This document shows, one piece after another, positions 7,258-15,550 of a stretch of 48,577 nt of DNA. Origin of the DNA: Nanobdellota archaeon (GTDB lineage Archaea > Nanobdellota > Nanobdellia > Woesearchaeales > GCA-2686295); contig JAHJQL010000047.1 in the NCBI GenBank assembly GCA_018819065.1, positions 1 to 48,577 of the forward strand. Direction: 5' to 3'. The notes beneath the pieces are model-generated. The model was given only the letters and a program-made list of their open reading frames with translations. It did no database searches and was not told where the DNA came from. Position 1 is the first letter of the stretch. Every line of letters starts with the position of its first letter. The translations under genes were made by a program, and so were the position numbers.

Positions 7258-8022
7258 TTATTTTTTCTTTGCTTTTATAGCAATTTGCCATGCAGTTTTA
7301 AGTTTGTTTTGTTTTGAGTCAAACTGTCTTATTTTTTTATTTATGTAAAAATTTGCTTTTCTTCCAAAAACTTTTTTTAACATGAGCGCGACTTTGTTGA
7401 ACGGCGTTGGTATATGAATTAATCCTTTAACGTCTAGTATTTCAAAACCTATTGAAGCCATTATTTTCTGGATTTCTTTTAAAGAATAACATCTCTCCTG
7501 CCAATATTGTCCTAAGCGAAGTTGTTTGTTTATAATATAGAAAAAATAATATCTTTTATTCTCTTTATTATCAAGGGTTAGTATAAGTGTTCCTGTGGGT
7601 TTTAGTATTCTTCTTAATTCCTTTAATGCAGTGATGAGGTCCTTTTCTGGGAAATGATCAAGTGTCGAGTTTGATATTATTACATCAAAAGTGTCTTTTT
7701 TAAATGATGTGTCTCTGACGTCTTTTGTCAGAAAATATCCTCTTTTAAAGTTTTTTTTAGCGTGTTTTACTATTTCTAAAGATATATCGATTCCTATTGC
7801 TTTTTTGAAGTTTTTTTGTAGCCAATCATAAAATGAATCGGTAATTAACATTTCTTCAAACAAATCAGTTTTAAGAATTGTTTTGTTTTTTGTTTGATTA
7901 CACCAAGCTGTTATCAACTTGATATATTCTTTTTTCTTATACCAGGCAATGTTCTCTTCCAAATGGTGTTTTTTAATCTTTTTTTCAACACAATCCCAGT
8001 AATTCTTAGTGTTTTGTTTCAT
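7258..8022 (-). CDS. Class I SAM-dependent methyltransferase
   Basis: This 254-residue protein has a methyltransferase 11/25-type core. It shows AIGIDISLEIVKHAKKN (the acidic end of strand 2 that binds SAM), FDVIISNSTLDHFPE (motif IV region) and LKELRRILKPTGTLILTLDN (post-motif helix and strand). The glycine-rich motif I is degenerate (KTDLFEEMLITDSFYDWL), so catalytic competence is not certain. It is the first gene of the leftward operon that continues with the radical SAM protein and MurF-M23. A methyl-transfer step on a glycan or lipid is plausible from context only. Confidence 0.75.
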   Translation of the reverse strand: MKQNTKNYWDCVEKKIKKHHLEENIAWYKKKEYIKLITAWCNQTKNKTILKTDLFEEMLITDSFYDWLQKNFKKAIGIDISLEIVKHAKKNFKRGYFLTKDVRDTSFKKDTFDVIISNSTLDHFPEKDLITALKELRRILKPTGTLILTLDNKENKRYYFFYIINKQLRLGQYWQERCYSLKEIQKIMASIGFEILDVKGLIHIPTPFNKVALMLKKVFGRKANFYINKKIRQFDSKQNKLKTAWQIAIKAKKK

Positions 8023-8072
8023 GGTCTAAAAAACTTTGCTTGTTGTTATTATTTGTTTTGTTAAACGATGAA

Positions 8073-8084
8073 TTTTATAAATAC
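8073..8084. promoter_or_regulatory. Near-symmetric TATA box between divergent genes
   Basis: TTTTATAAATAC lies about 24-35 nt upstream of the rightward GT4 start at 8108 and about 50-60 nt upstream of the leftward methyltransferase start at 8022. On the reverse strand it reads GTATTTATAAAA, also a good box A, so one element could serve both directions. Confidence 0.5.
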
Positions 8085-8107
8085 TTTTATCTTTGTCTGT
8101 TTTCAAA

Positions 8108-9241
8108 ATGAAAATCGCCATGGTTTATGATATGATTTACCCTTTTAACGTGGGTGGTGCTGAGGCTAGGAATTACTTGCTTGCAAAAGAGCTTATCAAG
8201 AGAGGTCATGAAGTTCATTTCTTTGGGGCAAAGCTTTGGAAAGGACAGGACGTGATAACCTATGATGGTATTATCATGCATGGTGTTTACACCTCAAAAA
8301 GCTTGTATAAAAACAGCCGAAGAAGCTATGATGAGCCAATAATCTTTGCTTTAAAGCTTATTAGGCCTTTGTTTAGGGAAGAATTTGATCTTGTTGATTG
8401 CACAGCCTTTCCTTTCTTTCACGCGTTTGTGTGTAAGTTATACTCTGTTTTTAAAAAGATTCCTTTGATTTTGACTTGGCATGAGGTTTGGAGTGATTAT
8501 TGGACTTATTACATCGGTTTTAAGGGTTGTTTTGGTCGTTTTATTGAAAAAATAGCTTCTAAGATGTCCAAGAGCCATATAGTGGTTTCTGAAAGGACTA
8601 AACTGAGGCTTTTAATGATAAATAAATCAGCGAAAATCACTGTTGTTTCAAATGCACTCCAATTAGACATTATCAGTTCAGTTCCTAAATCTGAAGAACG
8701 ATACGACTTGATTTTTTGCGGACGACTTCTGCCTCACAAGAATGTTGATTTGTTGATAAAATCTGTTAGAATCTTAAAAGAAGAGTTTCCAAGTATAAGC
8801 TGCTTAATAATTGGTAGTGGTCCTGAGAAAGAAAGGCTTGTTGCTCTGGCAAATAGATTAGGTGTTGATAAAAACGTTGCATTTAAGAATTTTCTCACAA
8901 AACAAGAGGAGGTCTATTCATACTTGAAATCTTCAAAGATTTTTGTGTTCCCGTCAATTCTTGAAGGTTTTGGAATAGTAGTTATTGAAGCAATGGCTTG
9001 CGGCCTACCAGTTGTTGGCGTTAGCCATAAGTGGAATGCTGCTGAGGATATAATAAACGATAACAAAGCAGGTTTTGTGGTTGAGCAGTCACCAATAGTT
9101 GTGGCTGAGAGAATATCTTTTCTTTTAAGGAACAAAAGAACTTATAATAAGATTAGCAAGAACAACTTGTCAAAGTCTAAGAAATACTCTGTTGAAAAAG
9201 TGGCAAGAAGGATTGAAAGAATTTACGAGGGTTTGTTATGA
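8108..9241 (+). CDS. GT4-family (GT-B fold) glycosyltransferase
   Basis: This 377-residue retaining glycosyltransferase presumably uses a nucleotide sugar to build a surface glycan. The N-terminal domain begins MKIAMVYDMIYPFNVGGAE, typical of GT4. The C-terminal domain carries DLIFCGRLLPHKNVDLLI (donor-site strand) and PSILEGFGIVVIEAMACG (the EX7E donor-binding motif). The start at 8108 is chosen because it opens the standard GT4 N-terminus and lies about 25 nt from a TATA box; a TTG 15 nt earlier is less likely. Its stop overlaps the next GT2 gene by 4 nt. Confidence 0.88.
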   Translation: MKIAMVYDMIYPFNVGGAEARNYLLAKELIKRGHEVHFFGAKLWKGQDVITYDGIIMHGVYTSKSLYKNSRRSYDEPIIFALKLIRPLFREEFDLVDCTAFPFFHAFVCKLYSVFKKIPLILTWHEVWSDYWTYYIGFKGCFGRFIEKIASKMSKSHIVVSERTKLRLLMINKSAKITVVSNALQLDIISSVPKSEERYDLIFCGRLLPHKNVDLLIKSVRILKEEFPSISCLIIGSGPEKERLVALANRLGVDKNVAFKNFLTKQEEVYSYLKSSKIFVFPSILEGFGIVVIEAMACGLPVVGVSHKWNAAEDIINDNKAGFVVEQSPIVVAERISFLLRNKRTYNKISKNNLSKSKKYSVEKVARRIERIYEGLL

Positions 9242-10134
9242 TTTCTGTTGTTATTCCTTTCCTTTCAGGCTTTGAAGATTTAAAAGTGTGTATTGCATCT
9301 ATTAAAAAGCAAAGAGTCAAGGTGGAAATAATCATCGTTAATGACTCATCTAAGCCTCTCAGACTGAAAAAAGGTGTTAGAGTCATAGACAATAAAGGTA
9401 CAAAAGGCGCTGCTTATTCAAGAAATATAGGTCTTAAAGAGTCAAAAAACGACCTTGTATTGTTTGTTGACAATGATGTGTTCCTGCAAAGTGGCTGTGT
9501 CAGAAGGCTCTTAGATGAAATTGAAGGTTTTGAAATAGTATTTCCAAAAGTTGTTTATGAAAACAGTGTGCTTATGCACCCAGTTGGCAAAGAGGAAATA
9601 TACCCTCAGATATCTGCTTGTTTCATGATTAAGAAAAGCGCTGTTGAAAAGATGGATTGCTTTTTTGACGAGACTTACAAGATTTATCTTGAGGACGCTG
9701 ATTTCTTCTTAAGAGCAAACATTTTTAGTTTAAAATCATTGTTTGTGAAAGACGCCGTTGCGATTCACAAGCTTAAAGAGTCATACAACGAGATGCGTTT
9801 TTATCTTGAAAACAAAAACCTTTTTTATGGAATCATAAAATTTTTTGGAATCAAAAAGAAAGGTGTTTTGCACCCATTCAATTTGACATCGGTTTTTTCA
9901 AACTATATCTGTGCGTTGTTCAACTTTGACAAGTTTGACTACTCGCATTATAATCGTGGTTTAAGCATATTGACAAAGGCAGAATTGTTGTTTAGAAAAC
10001 ATAAAAAGATAACTGGCAGGAACAGATTGTTTCTTCTTTTTTACATATTCAAAGCGAAGATGTGGGTGATTTCTAACATTGGATTTGTACTTCGAGAAAG
10101 AAGAAAACTGCTTTTTAAAAAACAAGATATATAA
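9238..10134 (+). CDS. GT2-family glycosyltransferase
   Basis: This 298-residue GT-A enzyme has the N-terminal nucleotide-sugar fold: ISVVIPFLSGFEDLKVCI, IIIVNDSS, GAAYSRNIGL, and LVLFVDNDVF with the DND metal-binding triad. A later acidic block, YLEDADFFLRA, resembles the ED acceptor/catalytic-base motif. There are no obvious membrane helices. Translation is coupled to the GT4 gene by an ATGA overlap, so the two probably act consecutively on one glycan. Confidence 0.85.
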   Translation: MISVVIPFLSGFEDLKVCIASIKKQRVKVEIIIVNDSSKPLRLKKGVRVIDNKGTKGAAYSRNIGLKESKNDLVLFVDNDVFLQSGCVRRLLDEIEGFEIVFPKVVYENSVLMHPVGKEEIYPQISACFMIKKSAVEKMDCFFDETYKIYLEDADFFLRANIFSLKSLFVKDAVAIHKLKESYNEMRFYLENKNLFYGIIKFFGIKKKGVLHPFNLTSVFSNYICALFNFDKFDYSHYNRGLSILTKAELLFRKHKKITGRNRLFLLFYIFKAKMWVISNIGFVLRERRKLLFKKQDI

Positions 10135-10137
10135 ATG
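10127..10137 (+). promoter_or_regulatory. TATA box for the ABC exporter operon
   Basis: ATATATAAATG overlaps the end of the GT2 gene and sits about 21-31 nt upstream of the permease start at 10158, suggesting an internal promoter for the transporter and downstream genes. Confidence 0.55.
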
Positions 10138-10157
10138 AGTTTTATTTATTTTTAAAT

Positions 10158-10919
10158 ATGGGGTTTTCAAATCGTTTTTCTCTAATAAAACAATTAACAA
10201 TCACAGGCTTTAAACTTCGGTATAGAGGATCTGTCCTTGGATACTTTTGGTCTTTGCTTAACCCTCTTTTGTTGTTATTAACCCTTTACATAGTGTTTGC
10301 TTTGTTCATGAAAATTAATATCCCAAATTATCCACTATACTTGTTGATTGGAATCCTTACTTGGAACTTTTTGTCAGAAGGAACAGTTATGAGCATAAAC
10401 TCCATGGTTTCAAATCGTGAGCTTATAAGAAAGATGAAGTTTCCAACTCAAAGCATAATAATAAGTTCGTGCGTGGCTTCCTTTGTGGTGTTCTTAATAA
10501 ACCTTTTAATCTTCTTTTTACTAATGGTGATTTTGAAAGTGAATATATATTTCACCGCTGTTGTATTGCCGTTTTATCTTATAGAACTTTTCATGTTGGT
10601 GCTTGGATTGTCATTATTTTTATCTGCTTTGTATGTTCGGTATAAGGATGTAATTCATATTTGGAACTTTTTCCTGCTTTTAGGATTTTGGATAACACCT
10701 ATTGTTTATTCCACTGATTTAGTCCCATTTGAGTACTTGAGATTTTACATGCTCAACCCATTAGCTAGAATAATTGTTGATATGAGGGGTGCTTTGCTTG
10801 ATAACTTTATACCAACCCTTAAGAATATTTTCATAACGACAATCATTAGTATTTTAACTTTTGTTGTGGGGTACGTTTTTTTCAAGAAATCATCAAAGAG
10901 GTTTGCAGAGGAAATATGA
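10158..10919 (+). CDS. ABC-2 type polysaccharide exporter permease (Wzm/TagG-like)
   Basis: This 253-residue membrane protein has about six transmembrane helices and the typical N-terminal cytoplasmic signature LKLRYRGSVLGYFWSLLNP, in which the RYRGSxLGxxW block is diagnostic for O-antigen and teichoic-acid exporters. The C-terminal portion has WITPIVYSTDLVP and NPLARIIVD, also family blocks. It would form the channel that exports a lipid-linked polysaccharide across the cytoplasmic membrane. The gene overlaps the ATPase gene by 4 nt. Confidence 0.9.
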   Translation: MGFSNRFSLIKQLTITGFKLRYRGSVLGYFWSLLNPLLLLLTLYIVFALFMKINIPNYPLYLLIGILTWNFLSEGTVMSINSMVSNRELIRKMKFPTQSIIISSCVASFVVFLINLLIFFLLMVILKVNIYFTAVVLPFYLIELFMLVLGLSLFLSALYVRYKDVIHIWNFFLLLGFWITPIVYSTDLVPFEYLRFYMLNPLARIIVDMRGALLDNFIPTLKNIFITTIISILTFVVGYVFFKKSSKRFAEEI

Positions 10920-12424
10920 ATGTTGCTATAAAGTTAAATGCTGTGACGAAGAATTTTAGCTTTTATGCTAAAAGCGAGAATACGCTTTTTCATTCTTTTA
11001 AGTCAATCTTCAAAAGAGATAAACACGTTGTTATATCGGCTATTGACAGATTATCTTTAGAAATAAACACAGGAGAAATAATTGGAATTATCGGACCTAA
11101 TGGATGCGGAAAAACGACCCTGCTTAAAATCGTTGGTGGAATATTATCTCCAACCAAGGGAACTGTTAAGGTGATGGGAAAAACACTTCCTTTGCTGGAA
11201 CTTGGAACTGCATTTCAAGAAAGCTTAAGTCTGAAAGATAACATTTTTTTATATGGAAGTATTCTTGGATTATCAACTGAAACACTCAAGAAACGTTTAA
11301 CCTACATAATTGATTTTTCTGGCATTAGACAAACAGACACTAACATCAAAAATTTCTCTAGTGGGATGAAATTAAGACTTGCATTTTCAATAGCTAAGGA
11401 AGTGGATGCTGATATTTATCTTTTAGATGAAATATTAACTGTTGGTGATGAAGGGTTTCAGAAAAAATGTTTTGTCTTCTTTGAGAATTTAAAGAGGCAG
11501 GGAAAAACCATTCTTCTTGTGACGCACGATTTAAGTTTGGTGGCTCGTGAATGTGATAGGGCTATACTCTTAGATAACGGTAAGCTGGTTGCGGATGGAG
11601 AATCCTCATCTATGGTGAAAAAGTATCTTTCTATAATTATAAACAATGATTTAAAATTAGTAAAGAAACAGCTGAGAGTTAATAAGCCGGTAAAAGAATT
11701 GTCCTTGGCATTTTCAAAACTAAGAATGCTTTTTGAGCAATTATTAATGTTTAAACAATTCAGAAACATCTCAAACACAATACTCCCTTTTTATAATTTA
11801 GAAACGCTTATAAAAAACAGAGAAGCTAAAAAATTGTTTTTTGGAGAATTAAGAGCTTTACTAAACTTCTGCTATGAGCATGCCGATGAGAAAGAAAAAT
11901 TGTTTATTAAAAACCTTGTCAAGAATGCTTTACAAGAAGAATTGTTTCCTTTGGAAAATAACGAGATGATGAAAATAGTGGTTGAAGATTCTAAGACTGT
12001 CTTTGATAAAGAGATTAAAATAAAAAAAGTTTTATTCAAAGACGAAATGGGTGTGGATGGCAATGTTTTTGAAACTGGAAAGAGTATGAGTATTGAAATA
12101 ATATATCAGGCTCTTAAAGATGTAAAAAGGCCTATGTTTGGAATAGCAATATTTGATTCAACAGACCATCTAATTACAGGACCAAACACGACTTTTTATA
12201 ACGTCACTTCAGAATCTATTAAAAATAGTGGTGTTGTTACGTATGTTATTAAATCCTTGCCGTTGCTTAAAGGAACATATAAAGTATCAGTGTCAATATA
12301 CGATGAGTTGGGATCTAAACCATTTGACTATCATGAAAAAAAGTACGGTTTTAAAGTTGTGGAAAAAGATATAAAAAGCTTGGGTGGAATAATAAACATG
12401 GATGGAAGGTGGATTTACAAATGA
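10916..12424 (+). CDS. ABC polysaccharide exporter ATPase (Wzt/TagH-like) with C-terminal glycan-binding domain
   Basis: This 502-residue protein starts with an ABC ATPase: Walker A GPNGCGKTT (residues 60-68), signature FSSGMKLR (147-154) and Walker B DIYLLDE (166-172). LPLLELGTAF is characteristic of the polysaccharide-export subfamily. Residues about 375-500 form a beta-rich domain (FGIAIFDSTDHLITG, LKGTYKVSVSIYDELG) resembling the Wzt C-terminal domain, which in bacteria recognises the modified end of the O-polysaccharide. Between them, about 110 mostly helical residues (245-360) have no family I can name. The C-terminal domain suggests that export waits for a terminal modification made by a neighbouring enzyme. 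Confidence 0.9.
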   Translation: MNVAIKLNAVTKNFSFYAKSENTLFHSFKSIFKRDKHVVISAIDRLSLEINTGEIIGIIGPNGCGKTTLLKIVGGILSPTKGTVKVMGKTLPLLELGTAFQESLSLKDNIFLYGSILGLSTETLKKRLTYIIDFSGIRQTDTNIKNFSSGMKLRLAFSIAKEVDADIYLLDEILTVGDEGFQKKCFVFFENLKRQGKTILLVTHDLSLVARECDRAILLDNGKLVADGESSSMVKKYLSIIINNDLKLVKKQLRVNKPVKELSLAFSKLRMLFEQLLMFKQFRNISNTILPFYNLETLIKNREAKKLFFGELRALLNFCYEHADEKEKLFIKNLVKNALQEELFPLENNEMMKIVVEDSKTVFDKEIKIKKVLFKDEMGVDGNVFETGKSMSIEIIYQALKDVKRPMFGIAIFDSTDHLITGPNTTFYNVTSESIKNSGVVTYVIKSLPLLKGTYKVSVSIYDELGSKPFDYHEKKYGFKVVEKDIKSLGGIINMDGRWIYK

Positions 12425-13569
12425 ATGATGAGAGCTTGCCAAGAGTATCAGTTGTGGTAGTAAATCATAACGGAGAGAGATTCTTGAAAAGATGCTTTGA
12501 TTCACTCTTTGAACTAGATTATCCTAAAAATAAACTGGAAATTATAATGGTTGATAACAAATCAAAAGATGGTTCAGTCTTACTAGTTAAGAATAATCAT
12601 GAGCAAGTAAAAATAGTTAAGTTAAAGGACAATAATTACTGCAAAGCACTCAATGAAGGGATTAAAAATTCATCCGGGAAATTCGTCGCTTTTCTCAATA
12701 ATGATACTAAAGTTGAAAGTCGTTGGTTGGTTGAATTAGTGGCTGTAATAAGTGCTGATGAAAAAATCGGTGCTGTTGGCAGCAAAATACTTTTTTTTAA
12801 CAAAAGAATAAACAGCACCGGGATACTTGAATTTCCTAACTTTTATATTAATCACAAGGGTTTTAATGAAAAAGATGATGGACAGTATGATAAGACGCAA
12901 AGAGTAGATTGCTTGTCAGGAGCATCCATCCTTTTTAGAAGGGAGTGCTTAGATGATGTAGGTTTTTTTGATGAAGACTTCGTTTTTTACTATGACGAGG
13001 TAGACTATGCACGTAGATGTAGAGACAAGTGGGATCTTATTTTTGTGCCTGAAAGTGTTGTATACCATGAATACGCTGGGACTATTGGTGCGGATTCAAA
13101 GATGTTTAAATATTATGTTGAAAGAAACAGGTTGTTATTCGTCGCAAAGCATCATCCTGAAAAATTAGCTGCAGCCATTTCTTCTTCTCACTTGTTTTAC
13201 AAGAATATTCAGGTTGAACACGAACTATTATTTGATATAATGCCTGATGTGTTGAAAAAACTTGTTAAAGAGAATGAAAAAGAAGAACTGCAACTGGTTC
13301 TTCCACAATTGTTTAAGGAATTAAGAAAAATAATTGACTTCGAGAAATATGATTATCTTAAGGGTCTGCTGGGTGAGAACAAAACTTTAAAAACATCTTT
13401 GAAGAGGATGGAAGTTGAATTGAAGAGGAAAGAAGCGGTGTTGAAAAGGAAAGATGTTGAGTTGAAGAAGAAAGATGCAGATTTAAAAAGAGTGTACAAC
13501 TCAAGAGCCTACAAATGGTTTATATCCCGCGTTTGGAATGTGCATTCAAAGCTTTTTAAACAAAAATAA
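12421..13569 (+). CDS. GT2-family glycosyltransferase with C-terminal coiled coil
   Basis: The N-terminal 230 or so residues of this 382-residue protein are a rhamnosyltransferase-like GT2 domain: VSVVVVNHNGERFLKRC, IIMVDNKSKDGS, FVAFLNNDT (DXD-equivalent) and FYYDEVDYARRCR. The rest is helical and ends in four exact heptads of charged residues (residues about 330-357), then SRAYKWFISRVWN, a tail common in membrane-associated glycosyltransferases. The coiled coil may set chain length or hold the enzyme to the exporter. The start at 12421 overlaps the ATPase stop by 4 nt; a GTG at 12409 is less likely. Confidence 0.85.
   Translation: MNDESLPRVSVVVVNHNGERFLKRCFDSLFELDYPKNKLEIIMVDNKSKDGSVLLVKNNHEQVKIVKLKDNNYCKALNEGIKNSSGKFVAFLNNDTKVESRWLVELVAVISADEKIGAVGSKILFFNKRINSTGILEFPNFYINHKGFNEKDDGQYDKTQRVDCLSGASILFRRECLDDVGFFDEDFVFYYDEVDYARRCRDKWDLIFVPESVVYHEYAGTIGADSKMFKYYVERNRLLFVAKHHPEKLAAAISSSHLFYKNIQVEHELLFDIMPDVLKKLVKENEKEELQLVLPQLFKELRKIIDFEKYDYLKGLLGENKTLKTSLKRMEVELKRKEAVLKRKDVELKKKDADLKRVYNSRAYKWFISRVWNVHSKLFKQK
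13408..13491 (+). repeat. Four 21-bp in-frame tandem repeats encoding heptads
   Basis: Four consecutive 21-bp units encode MEVELKR, KEAVLKR, KDVELKK and KDADLKR in the GT2 gene. They form a regular charged coiled coil, and the copy number could vary between strains. Confidence 0.8.
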
Positions 13570-13575
13570 AGAAAA

Positions 13576-13589
13576 TTTAAATATAAATG
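13576..13589 (+). promoter_or_regulatory. TATA box upstream of the anchored beta-rich protein
   Basis: TTTAAATATAAATG matches an archaeal box A and predicts transcription start near 13612, about 15 nt ahead of the ATG at 13627. Confidence 0.45.
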
Positions 13590-13626
13590 AGTTTTAAGGA
13601 ATTATTATGAAGAAAAGGTGTTCCTA

Positions 13627-14388
13627 ATGGGAAAAAAAGGTGTTTCAAATAAGAAACAGAGTGTTTCTAAGATAAAGAAAGGATTAACTAGTTTTTTTGA
13701 GGACGACAAGACTGACGTCATTGCAGATGATAAAGTTAGTATTAAATCCTTACTTATAATCTTCTTTATAGGCTTAGTTATTATTATAGCACTTTATACT
13801 TTTTCAAAAATCACAAAAGAGGAATCCATGACTTTAACAGATCAGATTAAAGCATCTGAAAATCAGCCTGTGAAAGAAAATGTGAGTTTTTTTATAATAG
13901 ATAATTTTGATTACAACAATTTTTCATCAATAAGATTTGACCCTGCGAATAAGGATTATTTTGAACTTGGGATTTCTAATGATGCTTATGAGACTAATCA
14001 ATCTTTAAAGATTTTGGTAAAACCAGATATTTATGATGGTGACTACTTGTTTGTTAACAGGATTGCTCCAGTCAACTTGTCAGGTTACGTTTTTTTCAAC
14101 TTTTTTTATAAATCAACTGATGAATTTCAAGGAGGTGTCGAGTTGGCGGATGAAGATGATTGGTATAGACATACTTTCAGATTTACCTCTAAAGAAAACT
14201 GGACTCTTGTTACGCTTCCTTTAAACCGTTTTGAGCTTATGAAATTCAAATCAACAGAGGAAGGCAACTTAAATGGTGTGATAGATTACATGATTTGGTG
14301 GAAGAGAAATCCTTCTTCAGACTTTAAAAAAGAGCAAACAGTTCTCATTGACAAGATTTTTCTAACAAAAGAACAACCTAGAGTTTGA
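13627..14388 (+). CDS. Single-pass membrane protein with an extracellular beta-rich (CBM-like) domain
   Basis: This 253-residue protein has about 40 basic N-terminal residues, one transmembrane helix (SLLIIFFIGLVIIIALYTF) and then a domain of about 165 residues outside the cell. That domain alternates strands and short loops (VSFFIIDNFDYNNFSS, SLKILVKPDIYDGDYL, WTLVTLPLNRFEL, VLIDKIFL), resembling CBM11/CIA30-type jelly rolls. No catalytic motif is recognised. The start at 13627 is the first ATG in frame after the TATA box; a GTG 9 nt earlier is possible. It may bind or anchor the exported glycan, which is inference from fold impression and position. Confidence 0.65.
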   Translation: MGKKGVSNKKQSVSKIKKGLTSFFEDDKTDVIADDKVSIKSLLIIFFIGLVIIIALYTFSKITKEESMTLTDQIKASENQPVKENVSFFIIDNFDYNNFSSIRFDPANKDYFELGISNDAYETNQSLKILVKPDIYDGDYLFVNRIAPVNLSGYVFFNFFYKSTDEFQGGVELADEDDWYRHTFRFTSKENWTLVTLPLNRFELMKFKSTEEGNLNGVIDYMIWWKRNPSSDFKKEQTVLIDKIFLTKEQPRV

Positions 14389-14407
14389 GTTATTCTCTCT
14401 TTAACAA

Positions 14408-14421
14408 TTTTTATAAATAAG
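14408..14421 (+). promoter_or_regulatory. TATA box upstream of the radical SAM/SGNH operon
   Basis: TTTTTATAAATAAG lies about 29-42 nt upstream of the ATG at 14450 and is a strong box A. Confidence 0.55.
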
Positions 14422-14449
14422 ACTAAATTGTGTTGATTTATTGTTTAAA

Positions 14450-15550
14450 ATGAATGATCTCTCTTTCAATAATCTGAAAAAAGGTTTTTATTTGTTAGGT
14501 AAAAATTTTTTATTCTATATATCTAGAAAAATAAATTATCCATTAGCTCCTCCTGATACTCTGCAGCTAAACATTAATTTTAACTGTAACCTTAGGTGTG
14601 TCATGTGTCACATGGATAAAAAGAAGGTTCTAGTGAAGAAAGAACTAACTCTTGAAGATCTTGAAGCATTTGTTGTTCAAGCAAAGAAGATGGGGATAAA
14701 AAATGTTCTTATACTGGGTGGAGAGCCTTTTCTTTGGAGAGACTTGTTTAAGCTAATAGTTTTTTGCAACGAGGAAGGGCTAGATACAACCGTCATAACA
14801 AATGGTGTGTTGCTTAATCAAAACATGATTAAAAAAATAATCCAATCAAAGCTTCCTCACATCCACATCTCACTTGACGGTGCAACTTCAGAAACGCACG
14901 ATATCATTAGAGGAAAAGGCGTGTTTAATAAAGCAGTGAACAATATACAATTGTTAAACGCTTATAAAGCAAAAAATAACACTCAATTTCCCACTATAGG
15001 GACTACTTTTACAATAATGAAACATAATTTTCATGAATTGTCTGAAGTAGTTAAACTTGCGCAAAAACTAGGAATTGATGGTTTAAATTTTCAACCAGTA
15101 GTCATAGATAATACTGAGCCAAGACTTAGAAGTAAAAGCAGTTCTGTCTGGATAGAGGATGATGATTTGAACAAGTTAGACACAGTCATTGATAAACTAA
15201 TAGAACTCAAAAAGCAAAGCAGAGAGAACTATGTCTTTATTGAGAACACAGTCTCGAATTTGAATCTGATTCGTAAATACTTTAAGAGAATGCTTTCACC
15301 AAAAGCTCAGCCTTGCTATGCAGGTTTTAACCGCCTTCACGTAACACAGATAGGAACTAGTTACTTGTGTGACGTTTCATTTGGAGATTTAAAGAAAAGA
15401 ACTTTGAAAGAAATCTGGTTTTCAAAAGAAGCAAAAGAACAAAGAAAGAAGATAAAGAACTGTCAAACACCCTGCATGCAGTTTTGTTCTTATAGATCCG
15501 AATTTTACATGGTCAAGAACCAATTAGGAAAGATTTTTGTCAGAAAATGA
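14450..15550 (+). CDS. Radical SAM protein with SPASM-type C-terminus
   Basis: This 366-residue radical SAM enzyme has the cluster motif CNLRCVMC (CX3CX2C), the SAM-binding GGEPFLW, and ISLDGATSETHD, typical of the SPASM/twitch group. The C-terminal third carries further cysteines (LCDVSFGD, CQTPCMQFC) fitting an auxiliary Fe-S cluster domain. It is a paralogue of the proteins at 19564-20559 and 20556-21722 and of the C-terminal half of 22707-24578. SPASM enzymes modify peptides, nucleosides or sugars; here a glycan substrate is suggested only by neighbours. The gene overlaps the SGNH hydrolase gene by 4 nt. Confidence 0.85.
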   Translation: MNDLSFNNLKKGFYLLGKNFLFYISRKINYPLAPPDTLQLNINFNCNLRCVMCHMDKKKVLVKKELTLEDLEAFVVQAKKMGIKNVLILGGEPFLWRDLFKLIVFCNEEGLDTTVITNGVLLNQNMIKKIIQSKLPHIHISLDGATSETHDIIRGKGVFNKAVNNIQLLNAYKAKNNTQFPTIGTTFTIMKHNFHELSEVVKLAQKLGIDGLNFQPVVIDNTEPRLRSKSSSVWIEDDDLNKLDTVIDKLIELKKQSRENYVFIENTVSNLNLIRKYFKRMLSPKAQPCYAGFNRLHVTQIGTSYLCDVSFGDLKKRTLKEIWFSKEAKEQRKKIKNCQTPCMQFCSYRSEFYMVKNQLGKIFVRK

